Source: Pseudomonas reactans
GTDB taxonomy: Bacteria > Pseudomonadota > Gammaproteobacteria > Pseudomonadales > Pseudomonadaceae
Length of the DNA stretch: 64,000 nt
Direction: 5' to 3'
Assembly (NCBI RefSeq): GCF_013385825.1
Contig: NZ_JACAPG010000012.1
Location: 411,971 to 475,970 of the forward strand
The position numbers were made by a program, and so were the translations under genes. This document shows, in pieces, positions 11,944-24,411 of this stretch. The notes below the pieces were generated by a model that was given only the letters and a program-made list of their open reading frames with translations, made no database searches and was not told the DNA's origin. Positions within the stretch are counted from its first letter, which is position 1. Each line of letters starts with the position of its first letter.

Positions 11944-14182
11944 TGTCACTGCATTGCAACCTGCTGTGCCTATGATCGGTCGCCTGGTGGTGGTCGGTCT
12001 GGGATTGATCGGCGGCTCCTTCGCCAAGGGCCTGCGTGAAAGCGGGCTGTGTGGCGAAGTGGTCGGTGTGGACCTGGACCCGCAATCGCGCAAGTTGGCG
12101 GTTGAGTTGGGCGTGGTGGATCGCTGTGAGGCGGACCTGGCGCTCGCGTGCCAAGGCGCAGACGTGATCCAGTTGGCCGTGCCGATCCTGGCCATGGAGA
12201 AATTGCTCGCCGTACTGGCGGGCATGGACCTGGGCCAGGCGATCCTGACGGACGTCGGCAGTGCCAAAGGCAATGTGGTGCGCGCGGCGCAACGGGCCTT
12301 TGGTGGTATGCCGGCGCGTTTTGTACCGGGCCATCCGATTGCCGGTTCCGAGCAGAGTGGGGTGGAGGCGTCCAATGCGCAGCTATTCCGTCGCCATAAA
12401 GTCATCCTGACGCCGCTGGAGCAAACCGATCCGGCTGCACTGGCGGTGGTGGATGGTTTGTGGCGTGAGTTGGGCGCGGATGTCGAGCACATGCAGGTCG
12501 AGCGTCATGACGAAGTGCTGGCCGCGACCAGTCATCTGCCGCATTTGCTCGCATTTGGCCTGGTGGACTCCCTGGCCAAGCGCAACGAAAACCTCGACAT
12601 TTTCCGATACGCAGCCGGTGGCTTCCGTGATTTCACGCGGATTGCCGGCAGCGACCCGGTGATGTGGCACGACATCTTCCTCGCCAATCGCGAAGCGGTG
12701 TTGCGCACGCTGGATACCTTCCGCAGCGACCTCGACGCCTTGCGCGACGCGGTTGATGCTGGAGATGGCCATCAATTATTGGGCGTGTTCACCCGCGCGC
12801 GGGTGGCGCGGGAGCATTTCAGCAAGATCCTGGCGCGCCGGGCCTACATGGAAACCGCGGTGAACGCTGATGAGTTGACCTTCCTCGCCGAACCGGGTGG
12901 CCGCTTGAGCGGAAGCATTCGGGTGCCGGGCGACAAGTCGATCTCCCATCGCTCGATCATGCTGGGTTCGTTGGCTGAAGGTGTGACTGAGGTCGAAGGT
13001 TTCCTTGAAGGCGAAGACGCCCTGGCGACCTTGCAGGCATTTCGCGACATGGGCGTGGTGATTGAAGGCCCGCACCATGGGCGCGTAACCATTCATGGTG
13101 TCGGGCTAAATGGCCTGAAACCGGCGCCGGGGCCGATTTATCTCGGTAATTCCGGGACTTCCATGCGCCTGCTGTCCGGTTTGCTAGCAGCGCAGAGCTT
13201 CGACAGTGTGCTGACCGGTGACGCGTCCCTCTCCAAGCGTCCGATGAATCGCGTAGCCAAGCCCTTGCGGGAAATGGGTGCGGTGATCGAGACAGGGCCA
13301 GAAGGGCGTCCGCCGCTGACCATTCGTGGTGGCCAGTCGTTGAAAGGCCTGGCTTACGCAATGCCGATGGCCAGTGCCCAGGTCAAATCCTGCCTATTGC
13401 TGGCCGGGTTGTACGCTGAAGGCAAAACCGCGGTGACCGAGCCTGCGCCGACCCGTGACCACACCGAGCGCATGTTGCGCGGCTTTGGTTATCCGGTCGC
13501 GGTGGAGGGTGCGACGGCGTCGGTGGAGTCTGGTCATGCGCTGACGGCTGCCCATATAGAAGTGCCGGGGGATATTTCTTCTTCGGCGTTTTTTCTGGTG
13601 GCAGCCTCGATTGCCGAGGGTTCTGAACTGCTGCTGGAGCATGTGGGTGTCAATCCAACGCGTACCGGCGTGATCGATATCCTGCGACTGATGGGGGCGG
13701 ATATCACCCTGGAAAACCAGCGTGAGGTGGGTGGAGAGCCTGTCGCGGATATGCGCGTACGAGCGGCACCGCTGAAGGGTATCGAGATTCCCGAAGCACT
13801 GGTGCCGTTGGCGATAGATGAGTTTCCGGTGCTGTTCGTCGCGGCGGCCTGTGCCGAGGGACAAACGGTGTTGCGCGGCGCTTCAGAGCTGCGCGTGAAG
13901 GAGTCCGACCGTATCCAGGTGATGGCCGACGGTCTGTTGGCGCTGGGCGTGAAGTGTGAACCGACCCCCGATGGGATTATCATTGAGGGTGGACCGTTGG
14001 GCGGTGGCGACGTGCATGCCCATGGCGATCACCGGATTGCCATGGCCTTCAGCGTGGCTTCCCTGCGGGCGGCGGCGCCGATTCGTATCCGTGACTGCGC
14101 CAATGTTGCTACGTCTTTTCCGAATTTTCTTACACTGTGTGCCCACGTCGGCATCCGTGTTGCCCAAGAGGCTCAATTGTGA
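11936..14182 (+). CDS. tyrA-aroA: Fused prephenate dehydrogenase / 3-phosphoshikimate 1-carboxyvinyltransferase (TyrA-AroA)
   Basis: A 748-residue natural fusion of two aromatic pathway enzymes. The N-terminal 300 residues are prephenate dehydrogenase: Rossmann motif [14 protein letters not shown], then DVGSAKG and the substrate histidine region [10 protein letters not shown]. From about residue 315 comes EPSP synthase: [16 protein letters not shown], the PEP-binding [10 protein letters not shown], and the late KESDRI motif with [15 protein letters not shown] synthase acts before chorismate and TyrA after it, so the fusion joins two non-consecutive steps. GTG 11936 overlaps hisC; ATG 11972 (MIGRLVVVG) is an alternative start that removes 12 residues. 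The stop overlaps the cmk GTG by 3 bases within GTGA. Confidence 0.95.
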   Translation: MVDVTALQPAVPMIGRLVVVGLGLIGGSFAKGLRESGLCGEVVGVDLDPQSRKLAVELGVVDRCEADLALACQGADVIQLAVPILAMEKLLAVLAGMDLGQAILTDVGSAKGNVVRAAQRAFGGMPARFVPGHPIAGSEQSGVEASNAQLFRRHKVILTPLEQTDPAALAVVDGLWRELGADVEHMQVERHDEVLAATSHLPHLLAFGLVDSLAKRNENLDIFRYAAGGFRDFTRIAGSDPVMWHDIFLANREAVLRTLDTFRSDLDALRDAVDAGDGHQLLGVFTRARVAREHFSKILARRAYMETAVNADELTFLAEPGGRLSGSIRVPGDKSISHRSIMLGSLAEGVTEVEGFLEGEDALATLQAFRDMGVVIEGPHHGRVTIHGVGLNGLKPAPGPIYLGNSGTSMRLLSGLLAAQSFDSVLTGDASLSKRPMNRVAKPLREMGAVIETGPEGRPPLTIRGGQSLKGLAYAMPMASAQVKSCLLLAGLYAEGKTAVTEPAPTRDHTERMLRGFGYPVAVEGATASVESGHALTAAHIEVPGDISSSAFFLVAASIAEGSELLLEHVGVNPTRTGVIDILRLMGADITLENQREVGGEPVADMRVRAAPLKGIEIPEALVPLAIDEFPVLFVAAACAEGQTVLRGASELRVKESDRIQVMADGLLALGVKCEPTPDGIIIEGGPLGGGDVHAHGDHRIAMAFSVASLRAAAPIRIRDCANVATSFPNFLTLCAHVGIRVAQEAQL

Positions 14183-14868
14183 ATATCAAAGCACCGGTGA
14201 TTACCATCGACGGGCCAAGCGGCTCGGGCAAAGGCACGATCGCCGGCATCCTGGCCAAGCGCCTGGGCTGGTGCCTGCTGGATTCCGGCGCGCTGTACCG
14301 CCTGCTGGCATTTGCCGCACGCAACCATGGCGTCGACCTGACCAACGAAGAATCCCTGAAGCTGCTGGCGGCGCACCTTGATGTGCAGTTTGTCGGTGCG
14401 ACGGAAGGTCATCCCCAGCGCATCATCCTTGAAGGGGACGATGTGACGGATGACCTGCGCAACGAACAAGTGGGTTCCTGGGCATCCCAGGTTGCCGCGC
14501 TGCCGGCCGTACGTGATGCGCTGCTGCAGCGTCAGCGGGCTTTTCAAGAGCCGCCGGGCCTGGTGGCCGATGGCCGTGACATGGGAACTGTGGTGTTTCC
14601 CGAGGCGCCCTTGAAGATTTTCCTGACCGCCAGCGCCGAGGAGCGGGCTCGCCGCCGCTACTTGCAGTTGAAGGGCAAAGTCGATGGTGTTAGTCTGTCG
14701 AGTCTGCTAGATGAGATCCGTGCACGCGATGAGCGTGATACCCAGCGCGCAGTAGCCCCGCTCAAGCCGGCGGCTGATGCCATACAGCTGGATTCCACGG
14801 AGTTGTCCATCGAGCAGGTGCTGGAACGCATCTTGAGTGAAATCGCCATTCGCGATATCGCCGGGTGA
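14179..14868 (+). CDS. cmk: Cytidylate kinase Cmk
   Basis: A 229-residue NMP kinase that phosphorylates CMP and dCMP. The P-loop GPSGSGKGT is at about residues 9-17, LDSGALYR follows, and the [11 protein letters not shown] motif near residue 130 is the family signature, followed by the arginine-rich LID region [13 protein letters not shown]. The GTG start overlaps the tyrA-aroA stop as GTGA; the longer open frame starting at 14137 would add 14 unrelated residues. The pairing cmk-rpsA is conserved in gamma-proteobacteria. A hairpin with T-run follows the stop. Confidence 0.95.
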   Translation: MNIKAPVITIDGPSGSGKGTIAGILAKRLGWCLLDSGALYRLLAFAARNHGVDLTNEESLKLLAAHLDVQFVGATEGHPQRIILEGDDVTDDLRNEQVGSWASQVAALPAVRDALLQRQRAFQEPPGLVADGRDMGTVVFPEAPLKIFLTASAEERARRRYLQLKGKVDGVSLSSLLDEIRARDERDTQRAVAPLKPAADAIQLDSTELSIEQVLERILSEIAIRDIAG

Positions 14869-14870
14869 TC

Positions 14871-14916
14871 AAGAAGGCCGCAGGGGACCAGTCATAGTCC
14901 TGCGGTGGCTTCTTTT
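14871..14916 (+). terminator. Hairpin terminator between cmk and rpsA
   Basis: AAGAAGGCCGCAGG (14871-14884) pairs with CCTGCGGTGGCTTCTT (about 14899-14914), with one bulge and a loop around CCAGTCATAG, followed by TT. It could end the serC-cmk transcript or attenuate entry into rpsA. Confidence 0.6.
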
Positions 14917-14929
14917 AACTGAAACTGAC

Positions 14930-14970
14930 CCACACCGTCTGGGGTGTGGAGATGGGCGTATTCTTCGCCC
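14930..14970 (+). promoter_or_regulatory. Tandem hairpins in the rpsA leader
   Basis: CCACACC (14930-14936) pairs with GGTGTGG (14943-14949), and GGGCG (14954-14958) pairs with CGCCC (14966-14970). They stand just before the rpsA ribosome binding region, which is A-rich with only a weak GGA (14980-14982). In E. coli a folded rpsA leader with weak Shine-Dalgarno mediates S1 autoregulation; a similar role here is inference. Confidence 0.4.
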
Positions 14971-14988
14971 TTATCAACAGGAATTAAA

Positions 14989-16674
14989 ATGAGCGAAAGC
15001 TTTGCGGAACTCTTTGAAGAAAGCCTAAAAACCCTGAACCTTCAGGCAGGCTCCATCATCACCGGTGTTATCGTTGATATCGATTACCAAGCTCGCTGGG
15101 TAACCGTTCACGCTGGTCTGAAGTCTGAAGCTCTGATCCCGCTGGAACAGTTCTACAACGATGCTGGTGACCTGACTATCAATGTCGGTGACGAAGTTCA
15201 CGTTGCTCTGGACTCGGTTGAAGACGGTTTCGGTGAAACCAAGCTGTCCCGTGAAAAAGCCAAGCGCGCTGAATGCTGGATTGTTCTCGAAGCAGCCTTC
15301 GCAGCTGAAGAAGTGGTCAAGGGCGTTATCAACGGTAAGGTTAAAGGCGGCTTCACTGTCGACGTTAACGGCATCCGTGCGTTCCTGCCAGGTTCTTTGG
15401 TCGACGTTCGTCCTGTGCGCGACACCACGCACCTGGAAGGCAAAGAACTCGAATTCAAGGTCATCAAACTCGACCAGAAGCGCAACAACGTTGTCGTTTC
15501 CCGTCGCAGCGTCCTGGAAGCAGAGAACTCCGCCGAGCGTGAAGCTCTGCTGGAATCCCTGCAGGAAGGCCAACAAGTCAAAGGTATCGTCAAAAACCTC
15601 ACCGACTACGGCGCATTCGTCGACCTGGGTGGCGTGGATGGCCTGCTGCACATTACCGACATGGCTTGGAAGCGCATCAAGCATCCTTCCGAAATCGTCA
15701 ACGTTGGCGACGAGATCGATGTCAAGGTTCTGAAATACGATCGCGAGCGCAACCGTGTTTCCCTGGGCCTGAAGCAACTGGGTGAAGATCCATGGGTTGC
15801 TATCAAAGCCCGTTACCCAGAAAGCACTCGCGTTACCGCGCGTGTTACCAACCTGACCGACTACGGCTGCTTCGCTGAGCTGGAAGAAGGCGTGGAAGGC
15901 CTGGTACACGTTTCCGAAATGGACTGGACCAACAAAAACATCCACCCTTCGAAAGTCGTACAAGTCGGCGACGAAGTGGAAGTTATGGTTCTGGACATCG
16001 ACGAAGAGCGTCGTCGTATCTCCCTGGGCATCAAGCAGTGCAAATCTAACCCATGGGAAGATTTCTCTGGCCAGTTCAACAAGGGCGATAAAATCTCCGG
16101 CACCATCAAGTCGATCACCGATTTCGGTATCTTCATTGGTCTGGACGGCGGCATCGACGGCCTGGTTCACCTGTCCGACATCTCCTGGAACGAAGTGGGC
16201 GAAGAAGCTGTTCGTCGTTTCAAGAAGGGCGACGAGCTGGACACCGTTATCCTGTCGGTTGACCCAGAGCGCGAGCGTATCTCCCTGGGTATCAAGCAAC
16301 TGGAAAGCGATCCGTTCTCCGAGTACGTTCAAGAGAACGACAAAGGCGCAATCGTTAAAGGCACTGTGAAAGAAGTTGACGCCAAAGGCGCCATCATCGT
16401 TCTGGCCGACGATATCGAAGCGACTCTGAAAGCCTCCGAAATCAGCCGTGACCGCGTTGAAGACGCGCGCAACGTTCTGAAAGAAGGCCAGGAAGTAGAA
16501 GCCAAGATCATCAGCGTTGATCGCAAGAGCCGCGTAATCCAACTCTCCATCAAGTCGAAAGACGAAGTTGAAGAGAAAGAAGCTATCCAGAGCCTGAAAT
16601 CTGCTCCGGAAGCTGCACAAGGTGAGACCACTATGGCCTCCCTGCTGCGTGAAGCAATGGCTAAGCAGAACTAA
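14989..16674 (+). CDS. rpsA: 30S ribosomal protein S1
   Basis: A 561-residue protein with six S1 (OB-fold) repeats. Repeats are easy to see through recurring [40 protein letters not shown] and [20 protein letters not shown] blocks and the linkers [22 protein letters not shown] and [11 protein letters not shown]. The N-terminal [11 protein letters not shown] segment docks S1 on S2. It recruits mRNA to the 30S subunit. ATG 14989 fits the family N terminus; the open frame from 14944 adds 15 residues lying over the leader hairpins. Codon use is strongly biased, as expected for a highly expressed gene. A strong terminator follows. Confidence 0.98.
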   Translation: MSESFAELFEESLKTLNLQAGSIITGVIVDIDYQARWVTVHAGLKSEALIPLEQFYNDAGDLTINVGDEVHVALDSVEDGFGETKLSREKAKRAECWIVLEAAFAAEEVVKGVINGKVKGGFTVDVNGIRAFLPGSLVDVRPVRDTTHLEGKELEFKVIKLDQKRNNVVVSRRSVLEAENSAEREALLESLQEGQQVKGIVKNLTDYGAFVDLGGVDGLLHITDMAWKRIKHPSEIVNVGDEIDVKVLKYDRERNRVSLGLKQLGEDPWVAIKARYPESTRVTARVTNLTDYGCFAELEEGVEGLVHVSEMDWTNKNIHPSKVVQVGDEVEVMVLDIDEERRRISLGIKQCKSNPWEDFSGQFNKGDKISGTIKSITDFGIFIGLDGGIDGLVHLSDISWNEVGEEAVRRFKKGDELDTVILSVDPERERISLGIKQLESDPFSEYVQENDKGAIVKGTVKEVDAKGAIIVLADDIEATLKASEISRDRVEDARNVLKEGQEVEAKIISVDRKSRVIQLSIKSKDEVEEKEAIQSLKSAPEAAQGETTMASLLREAMAKQN

Positions 16675-16691
16675 GTTCTGTAAGGCTGTAG

Positions 16692-16720
16692 AAAAAGGGC
16701 GACTTCGGTCGCCCTTTTTT
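16692..16720 (+). terminator. Rho-independent terminator of rpsA
   Basis: AAAAAGGGCGAC, loop TTCG, GTCGCCCTTTTTT: a stem of about 10 pairs with a stable tetraloop and a run of six T. Confidence 0.95.
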
Positions 16721-16837
16721 GTGCCTGAAATTCGTTGAATCAACAACCTAGAACCAAGGCGTTCAGCTCGGTGTCAGAACTGGCTATAGTCTTAAGAAAA
16801 AAGCGGTTCCCGTGTTGTAGCTTCAATAAGGATTTAA

Positions 16838-17122
16838 ATGAACAGGCTTATCGTAATACTCGCATTGGTAATGCTTGCAGGCTGCTCCACTACCAGCGCC
16901 AAGACTCACGTCAAGCGCGGCGTCAGCGGCATCGAGATCGACTGCTCAGGGCTTGGCAACAACTGGCAGAAGTGTGAAAAGCGCGCCGCCCGAGAATGCA
17001 AGATGCAAGGCTACAAGGTCATCACCAGGTCCAGCGACGCCAAGGATGAAGAGGGTGACTCTCTCTTCGGCTGGAACCCCGCCGGTGCAGTGACGCGGAC
17101 GATGCTGGTTATCTGCAATTGA
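16838..17122 (+). CDS. Small predicted lipoprotein
   Basis: A 94-residue protein with a type II signal peptide: MNRLIVILALVMLAGC, with lipobox L-A-G-C and Cys16 as the lipidation site. The mature part is small and hydrophilic and contains four further cysteines (near residues 34, 44, 51 and 93). No enzymatic motif is recognised. Homologues of this kind sit between rpsA and ihfB in fluorescent pseudomonads as hypothetical proteins, but I cannot name a function. AAGGA precedes the ATG at a good distance. A TATAGT box at 16785-16790 could be part of its promoter. A short hairpin at 17124-17143 follows the gene. Confidence 0.75.
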   Translation: MNRLIVILALVMLAGCSTTSAKTHVKRGVSGIEIDCSGLGNNWQKCEKRAARECKMQGYKVITRSSDAKDEEGDSLFGWNPAGAVTRTMLVICN

Positions 17123-17123
17123 G

Positions 17124-17153
17124 CGTATCGCAGGTTCGATACGAGTGTTTATT
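17124..17153 (+). terminator. Possible terminator after the small lipoprotein
   Basis: CGTATCG (17124-17130) pairs with CGATACG (17137-17143), followed by AGTGTTTATT. The stem is perfect but the T-run is weak. Confidence 0.4.
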
Positions 17154-17254
17154 CAACCGACAGATAAGTTTATGCATGGGCTGTTCAAATTCATCAAGTC
17201 ATGCTAAAACCTTCGAAGCGCTTTTCCTAGCTGCTTGAAAAAGAAGGGAAAAAT

Positions 17255-17557
17255 ATGACGAAGTCGGAGTTGATCGAACGAATTGTCACCCATCAAGGGC
17301 TGCTCTCATCCAAGGATGTCGAGTTGGCTATCAAGACCATGCTTGAGCAAATGTCCCAATGCCTGGCGACCGGGGATCGCATTGAGATCCGCGGGTTTGG
17401 CAGCTTTTCACTGCACTATCGCGCACCGCGTGTGGGCCGTAATCCAAAAACCGGCCAGTCCGTCAGTCTTGACGGAAAGTTCGTACCTCACTTCAAACCG
17501 GGTAAGGAATTGCGTGATCGGGTAAATGAGGATGAGGAAGATGAAGGTAGCTTGTGA
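17255..17557 (+). CDS. ihfB: Integration host factor subunit beta
   Basis: A 100-residue HU/IHF-family protein. The N terminus [10 protein letters not shown], the [10 protein letters not shown] segment, and the beta-arm RNPKTG with the intercalating proline identify IHF-beta (HimD), which with IHF-alpha bends DNA at specific sites and supports sigma-54 promoters, replication and recombination. The tail after [11 protein letters not shown] is acidic ([10 protein letters not shown]). AAGAAGGGAAA precedes the ATG. lapA follows after 19 bases, so the two are likely co-transcribed. In pseudomonads ihfB marks the left border of the O-antigen locus, as it does here. Confidence 0.96.
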   Translation: MTKSELIERIVTHQGLLSSKDVELAIKTMLEQMSQCLATGDRIEIRGFGSFSLHYRAPRVGRNPKTGQSVSLDGKFVPHFKPGKELRDRVNEDEEDEGSL

Positions 17558-17576
17558 GCGAGGCTTGGGGGTCTAA

Positions 17577-17822
17577 ATGAATAAAGTCAGGCAATTCGTC
17601 GGAATCGCGCTGCTCATTTTGATTGTTGCAGTCGTGGTTGTATTCACTCTTGAGAATGATCAGCGCGTAACGCTTGTTTTTCTTACTTGGTCGACGCCTC
17701 AGGCTCCAGTTGCAGTCTATATCGTCTTGGCTTTGTTGATAGGTTGCTGTCTTGGTCCTATTGTTGGATCGTTGTCACGCCTGCGTGTAAAGCGTGCAAC
17801 AAAAGCGCGAGTTGAAGTCTAG
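17577..17822 (+). CDS. lapA: LapA-domain (DUF1049) small inner-membrane protein
   Basis: 81 residues with two hydrophobic segments (about 8-25 and 42-63) separated by a short FTLENDQRVTL loop, then a basic tail RLRVKRATKARVEV. This is the LapA / DUF1049 layout; in E. coli LapA works with LapB to control LpxC turnover and LPS assembly at the inner membrane. No lapB-like gene follows here, where instead the O-antigen locus begins, so the LPS link is by family and neighbourhood only. It is 19 bases after ihfB. Confidence 0.8.
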   Translation: MNKVRQFVGIALLILIVAVVVVFTLENDQRVTLVFLTWSTPQAPVAVYIVLALLIGCCLGPIVGSLSRLRVKRATKARVEV

Positions 17823-18608
17823 TGCGCTATTGTTTTGTTTTGCGGCTGTAGGGCGCTGGTAGCAGGGTTTAATCTATCTGGATCGGGTTTGCGTATAGTT
17901 GTCCTCTATGTTGTGCGCTCCTTTTTCGGGTAGGAGTATAAGCTTGTTTTTTATTGTTGGTGAGTTGCCCCGGCGGCGCAATGCTTCTCGGGTTATAACG
18001 GTTTGGATTTCCAGCTAAGTGGTTTTCCATTAGGCGATGATGGTGCGAGGGGCAGTATCATTGCTTTAGTGTGTCCACCCCTATATTGCATCAGCGACAC
18101 GGGGGCATGAGCTGCGAATGCCGGGCATCGGTGATGCGGTTATAACATCTCAAAAAACGTCTTAGCCCTCTGGTTGTGTATCCCGCGGTCAGCGCAGCGG
18201 GAAGATTGCTGTGTTCTGTAATGCTGCAGCGCTGCATCGGATGCGTGAGAGAGGCAGCTGATTTCGGTTAGGAGCAACAGCCCTGTTTCAGTGGTGTGCG
18301 CTCATGGGGCGCGTGAATCTGCCGCCTGGATTTGCTCGCCGCCACGCCATGATTACAGGTATTTCTCTCTGCGGCTGTTGTGGAAACATCCATTTGGCTA
18401 CAGCTATGCACGTAGAATAACGGCATAATGTGCTCTTTGATACATTGCCCTTGGTGTATGCGCTTGCGCTATCTCGCAGGTTGCTCAGTCCCAAGCGGCG
18501 GCGCTCCCAGTGGGGTGTATGAGAAATGAGAGCCTCAGCATCGGGTTGTGAGTCCCGGGATAGTTGATGTGTTGATCGTTCCAGAATTAGCTAATGGAGT
18601 TTTACCTG
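17823..18608 (+). other. Gene-free leader of the O-antigen locus
   Basis: About 790 bases with no credible coding frame; short frames lack ribosome sites and family features. It contains a TCCCGC...GCGGGA hairpin (18181-18202) and a perfect 12-base palindrome TGCAGCGCTGCA (18225-18236). GGGCGCTGGTAGCAGG at 17851-17866 vaguely recalls the ops element of O-antigen leaders but matches only its GGTAGC centre. Base composition is lower in GC than the flanking housekeeping genes. A promoter for wbpA presumably lies here, but none is convincing. Confidence 0.5.
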
Positions 18609-20890
<2,282 letters not shown>

Positions 20891-20897
20891 GGCTGGC

Positions 20898-21482
20898 ATG
20901 AGTTATCAAATTCATCCTTCCGCAATTGTCGATGACGGCGCGCAGATCGGTGACGACTCGCGGGTGTGGCATTTCGTGCACGTCTGCAGTGGCGCACGTA
21001 TCGGCAAATGTGTGTCTCTTGGGCAGAACGTCTTTGTCGGTAACAAGGTAGTTATCGGCGACAATTGCAAGATCCAGAACAACGTTTCGGTCTACGACAA
21101 TGTAACGCTGGAAGAGGGCGTATTCTGCGGGCCGAGCATGGTCTTCACCAACGTCTACAACCCGCGTTCGTTGATTGAGCGCAAAAGTGAATACCGCGAC
21201 ACCCTTGTCAGAAAAGGCGCCACTCTGGGCGCCAACTGCACGATCGTTTGCGGTGTCACCATCGGTGAATATGCGTTCGTCGGTGCGGGTGCAGTCATCA
21301 ACAAGCCTGTTCCGGCCTATGCCTTGATGGTGGGCGTGCCGGCTCGGCAAATCGGCTGGATGAGCGAGTTCGGCGAGCAGTTGGACTTGCCCCTGGAAGG
21401 CGATGGGGTTGCGATTTGCGAGCACAGTGGTGCTCGCTACATCTTGAGCGCAAACACGCTGGTCAAGGAGGCCGGGCAATGA
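20898..21482 (+). CDS. wbpD: UDP-2-acetamido-3-amino-2,3-dideoxy-glucuronate N-acetyltransferase WbpD
   Basis: A 194-residue left-handed beta-helix acyltransferase built from hexapeptide repeats ([LIV]-G-x4), for example [24 protein letters not shown] and [20 protein letters not shown]. WbpD adds the acetyl group to the 3-amino group formed by WbpE. Its stop overlaps the wbpE ATG (ATGA). The protein closely resembles the second acetyltransferase at 23905, which suggests duplication of an ancestral gene. Confidence 0.9.
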   Translation: MSYQIHPSAIVDDGAQIGDDSRVWHFVHVCSGARIGKCVSLGQNVFVGNKVVIGDNCKIQNNVSVYDNVTLEEGVFCGPSMVFTNVYNPRSLIERKSEYRDTLVRKGATLGANCTIVCGVTIGEYAFVGAGAVINKPVPAYALMVGVPARQIGWMSEFGEQLDLPLEGDGVAICEHSGARYILSANTLVKEAGQ

Positions 21483-22570
21483 TCGAGTTTATTGACCTTA
21501 AGGTCCAGCAAGCCAGAATCAAGGACAAGATCGATGCCGGGATCCAGCGTGTCCTGGCCCATGGCCAATACATCCTTGGTCCGGAAGTCGCTGAGCTCGA
21601 AGAGCGCCTTGCCGCTTTTGTCGGTGCTAAGCATTGCATCACTTGTGCCAACGGCACCGATGCCTTGCAGATTGCCCTGATGGCCTTGGGTATAGGTCCT
21701 GGCGATGAAGTGATCACGCCGGGCTTTACGTACATCGCTACTGCAGAAACAGTCGCGTTGCTGGGTGCCAAGCCTGTTTATGTCGACGTCGACCCGCGTA
21801 CCTACAACCTGGATCCGGCGTTGCTTGAAGCGGCAATTACACCGCGTACCAAAGCAATTATTCCGGTTTCCCTGTACGGCCAGTGTGCGGATTTTGACGC
21901 GATCAATATCATTGCGGCCCAACATGACCTCCCGGTAATCGAGGATGCGGCGCAGAGTTTTGGTGCGACCTACAAGGGGCGTCGATCCTGCAATTTGACG
22001 ACCATTGGTAGTACGAGCTTTTTCCCGAGCAAGCCACTGGGGGCCTACGGTGATGGCGGGGCGCTCTTTACCAATGACGATCAGTTGGCAGTTGTCATGC
22101 GGCAAATCGCCCGCCATGGCCAGGACCGCCGCTACCACCACGTGCGCGTCGGCGTGAATAGTCGTCTGGACACGCTGCAGGCCGCGATTCTCTTGCCCAA
22201 GCTGGAGATCTTCGCTGAAGAATTGGAGTTGCGGCAAAAGGTCGCTCAACGTTACAGCCAATTGCTCGCCGAAGCCGGTATTACTGTGCCCTTTGTAGAA
22301 GCCTTCAATACCAGTGCATGGGCTCAGTTCACCGTGCAGGTCAATGCGCGGGACGAGGTTCAAAACCAACTGAGGGCGCTGGGCGTACCGACTGCGGTGC
22401 ATTATCCGATCCCTCTCAACCGCCAGCCCGCGGTGAAGGATGATAGTGCCGAGCTACCGGTGGGTGATGCTGCGGCCTCGCGGGTCATGAGTTTGCCGAT
22501 GCATCCCTATCTCGATGAGGCGGCATTGCAATCCATTGTCCAGGCGTTAAGCGATAGTCTGAGGGAGTGA
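21479..22570 (+). CDS. wbpE: UDP-2-acetamido-2-deoxy-3-oxo-glucuronate aminotransferase WbpE
   Basis: A 363-residue DegT/DnrJ/EryC1/StrS aminotransferase. PLP lysine Lys185 lies in [15 protein letters not shown] and the EDAAQSFGA motif precedes it. The N terminus [19 protein letters not shown] is typical of WbpE, which transaminates the 3-keto sugar made by WbpB. ATG 21479 overlaps the wbpD stop; the longer frame from 21416 is only overlap with wbpD. After the gene come about 200 bases without coding potential, the first break in the locus. Confidence 0.92.
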   Translation: MIEFIDLKVQQARIKDKIDAGIQRVLAHGQYILGPEVAELEERLAAFVGAKHCITCANGTDALQIALMALGIGPGDEVITPGFTYIATAETVALLGAKPVYVDVDPRTYNLDPALLEAAITPRTKAIIPVSLYGQCADFDAINIIAAQHDLPVIEDAAQSFGATYKGRRSCNLTTIGSTSFFPSKPLGAYGDGGALFTNDDQLAVVMRQIARHGQDRRYHHVRVGVNSRLDTLQAAILLPKLEIFAEELELRQKVAQRYSQLLAEAGITVPFVEAFNTSAWAQFTVQVNARDEVQNQLRALGVPTAVHYPIPLNRQPAVKDDSAELPVGDAAASRVMSLPMHPYLDEAALQSIVQALSDSLRE

Positions 22571-22775
22571 GTCCTGGTGGTCAGGCTCGACCACCGGTAG
22601 ATTTTTGATCTTGATAAGGTCTTATGAATTAAGATATTGATTTTTAAAGTATTTATAATGAATTCCCCCGGGCGTATGAGGCCTGTAGACGGCACCTGGA
22701 GGGGGTGACACCAGTTATGAGATTGGTCCGGATTGCTGATAAAGTGGCAGCCATTTTTGGGCTTATCTAAGGAGA

Positions 22776-23915
22776 TTGAAAATTAAAGTTCCCTTCATTG
22801 ATCTCAAGCGCTTTGAGCCTGGGTTCCACGACGCGTTGTTGCAAAAATTCCACACGATGACGATCAACGCACAGTTCATCGGTGGCACCGAAGTGACTAC
22901 TCTGGAATCACGCCTGCAGTCGGATCTGCAGGTGGCCCATGCCGTGAACTGTGCAAACGGTACGGATGCTCTTCAGCTCGCCCTGCGTGCAGTAGGCGTT
23001 GGTGAGGGGGACGTGGTGCTGGTTCCGAATGTGACCTTCTGGGCGACCTTCGAAGCGGTCGTCAATGTGGGCGCGAAACCAGTCACCGTTGATGCTGACA
23101 TCACTGATGGGGGCGTCGATTTTGTCGCTTTCGAGCAGGCTATTCGCGAAGCGTCGCCCAAGGCAGCGATCATTGCCCACCTGTACGGCTGGGGCAGTGC
23201 GCGTCTGCAGGATCTGCGCGATCTCTGCAAAAAACACTCAGTATTTCTGATCGAGGACGGTGCTCAGTCTTACGGTGCTGAATTCGGTGGTGAGCCGATC
23301 TGCAAGGGGGCGTTCATTTCCACCACCTCCTTCTACCCTGCAAAGGTTCTGGGTGCGGCTGGCGATGGTGGTGCAGTGTTCACCAATGACGCTGCGCTTG
23401 CCGACAAGGTTCGACGCCTCGGTAATCACGGACGCACGGCACATTACGGTTATGGTGATGTCGGCTGGAATTCGCGCCTGGATTCGCTGCAAGCGGCATT
23501 CCTCAATTTATCCATCGGACATATCGAGGAGCGCCTTGCATCCCGTCGCAAGGCGGTCGCATTTTACCGGGAGGCCCTGCCTTCGACCGGCATCGAGCTG
23601 ATGTCGGCCCCGGCGATATACAAAGAAAATGGTTACTGCAATGTCTGCCTGGTGCCTGACGCGGATACCAAAATCGCACTGGAGTCCGCACTTAAAGCGG
23701 CCGAGATCGGTTTTGCGAACATCTACCCTGGCGTTATGTCTAGCCAGCCGGGCGCTGCCGCCTATATCAAAGGGCACTTCGGCGGCCAGGTCGGCGAGCA
23801 ACTGTGCGCGTCGGTGCTGAACTTGCCCCTGTTTCCCTATATGACCGAGGAGGAACTGCAGAGTGTGGTGTCCGTGGTCCGTGCAGCGCTGGCCAGAGGT
23901 ACCCATGGCAAATGA
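22776..23915 (+). CDS. Second DegT/DnrJ-family sugar aminotransferase
   Basis: A 377-379-residue PLP-dependent sugar aminotransferase distinct from wbpE. The N terminus reads [17 protein letters not shown] lysine is Lys190 (from TTG 22776) in [16 protein letters not shown], with [11 protein letters not shown] upstream. Start choice is unusual: the only good ribosome site, TAAGGAG (22768-22774), is one base from the TTG but 7 bases from an ATT at 22782, so AUU initiation is possible. It is followed by an acetyltransferase, a Gfo/Idh dehydrogenase and an SDR, forming a cassette parallel to wbpB-wbpD-wbpE. A GnnB-like role (3-amination of UDP-GlcNAc) is one possibility. Confidence 0.85.
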   Translation: MKIKVPFIDLKRFEPGFHDALLQKFHTMTINAQFIGGTEVTTLESRLQSDLQVAHAVNCANGTDALQLALRAVGVGEGDVVLVPNVTFWATFEAVVNVGAKPVTVDADITDGGVDFVAFEQAIREASPKAAIIAHLYGWGSARLQDLRDLCKKHSVFLIEDGAQSYGAEFGGEPICKGAFISTTSFYPAKVLGAAGDGGAVFTNDAALADKVRRLGNHGRTAHYGYGDVGWNSRLDSLQAAFLNLSIGHIEERLASRRKAVAFYREALPSTGIELMSAPAIYKENGYCNVCLVPDADTKIALESALKAAEIGFANIYPGVMSSQPGAAAYIKGHFGGQVGEQLCASVLNLPLFPYMTEEELQSVVSVVRAALARGTHGK

Positions 23916-24408
23916 TGTCTATATCCATCCGACGGCGAACGTATCGGACAAATCCAGTATTGGTCAGGGCACCAAGGTCTGGATCAACGTGCAGATCCGC
24001 GAAGATGTGGTGATCGGCGCAGGGTGTATCCTCTCCAAGGATGTCTATGTCGATCACGCGGTGAAGATCGGCGATCGTTGCAAGATCCAGAATAGCGTCT
24101 CGGTCTATAACGGCGTTGAAATCGGTGACGATGTCTTCGTCGGCCCCAACGCTTGTTTCACCAATGACAAGGTGCCACGCGCCTTCAATGCTGACTGGTC
24201 TATCACGCCGACCTTTGTGCATAACGGCGCCAGTATCGGAGCCAATGCGACCATCGTCTGCGGAATTACCATCGGCGAGTACGCCATGGTTGCAGCCGGT
24301 AGTGTCGTTACCAAGGATGTTGCGCCTTACACCCTGGTCATGGGGAACCCTGCTCGTGCGGTCGCCAAGATCGACAGGGAAGGCAATCGCGTTTCCGGAG
24401 ACGTTTGA
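23905..24408 (+). CDS. WbpD-like sugar N-acetyltransferase (second copy)
   Basis: A 167-residue left-handed beta-helix acyltransferase. It begins [15 protein letters not shown] and carries hexapeptide repeats such as [20 protein letters not shown] and [16 protein letters not shown] that parallel WbpD. It probably acetylates the amino group introduced by the aminotransferase just upstream. ATG 23905 has AGAGG before it and overlaps the 3' end of the aminotransferase by 11 bases; the frame opening at 23863 is only overlap. The next gene starts 3 bases after the stop. Confidence 0.88.
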   Translation: MANDVYIHPTANVSDKSSIGQGTKVWINVQIREDVVIGAGCILSKDVYVDHAVKIGDRCKIQNSVSVYNGVEIGDDVFVGPNACFTNDKVPRAFNADWSITPTFVHNGASIGANATIVCGITIGEYAMVAAGSVVTKDVAPYTLVMGNPARAVAKIDREGNRVSGDV

Positions 24409-24411
24409 GAT

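Noticed and set aside
11936..14182. tyrA-aroA fusion as a novelty
   Set aside because: The fusion is a known common feature of Pseudomonas, so it is reported only as annotation.
17851..17866. GGGCGCTGGTAGCAGG as a JUMPstart/ops element before the O-antigen locus
   Set aside because: Only the GGTAGC centre fits the ops consensus and the other JUMPstart blocks are absent, so the match may be chance.
18288..18494. 68-codon minus-strand frame in the O-antigen leader
   Set aside because: No ribosome site, no family features, and similar frames are expected by chance in this sequence.
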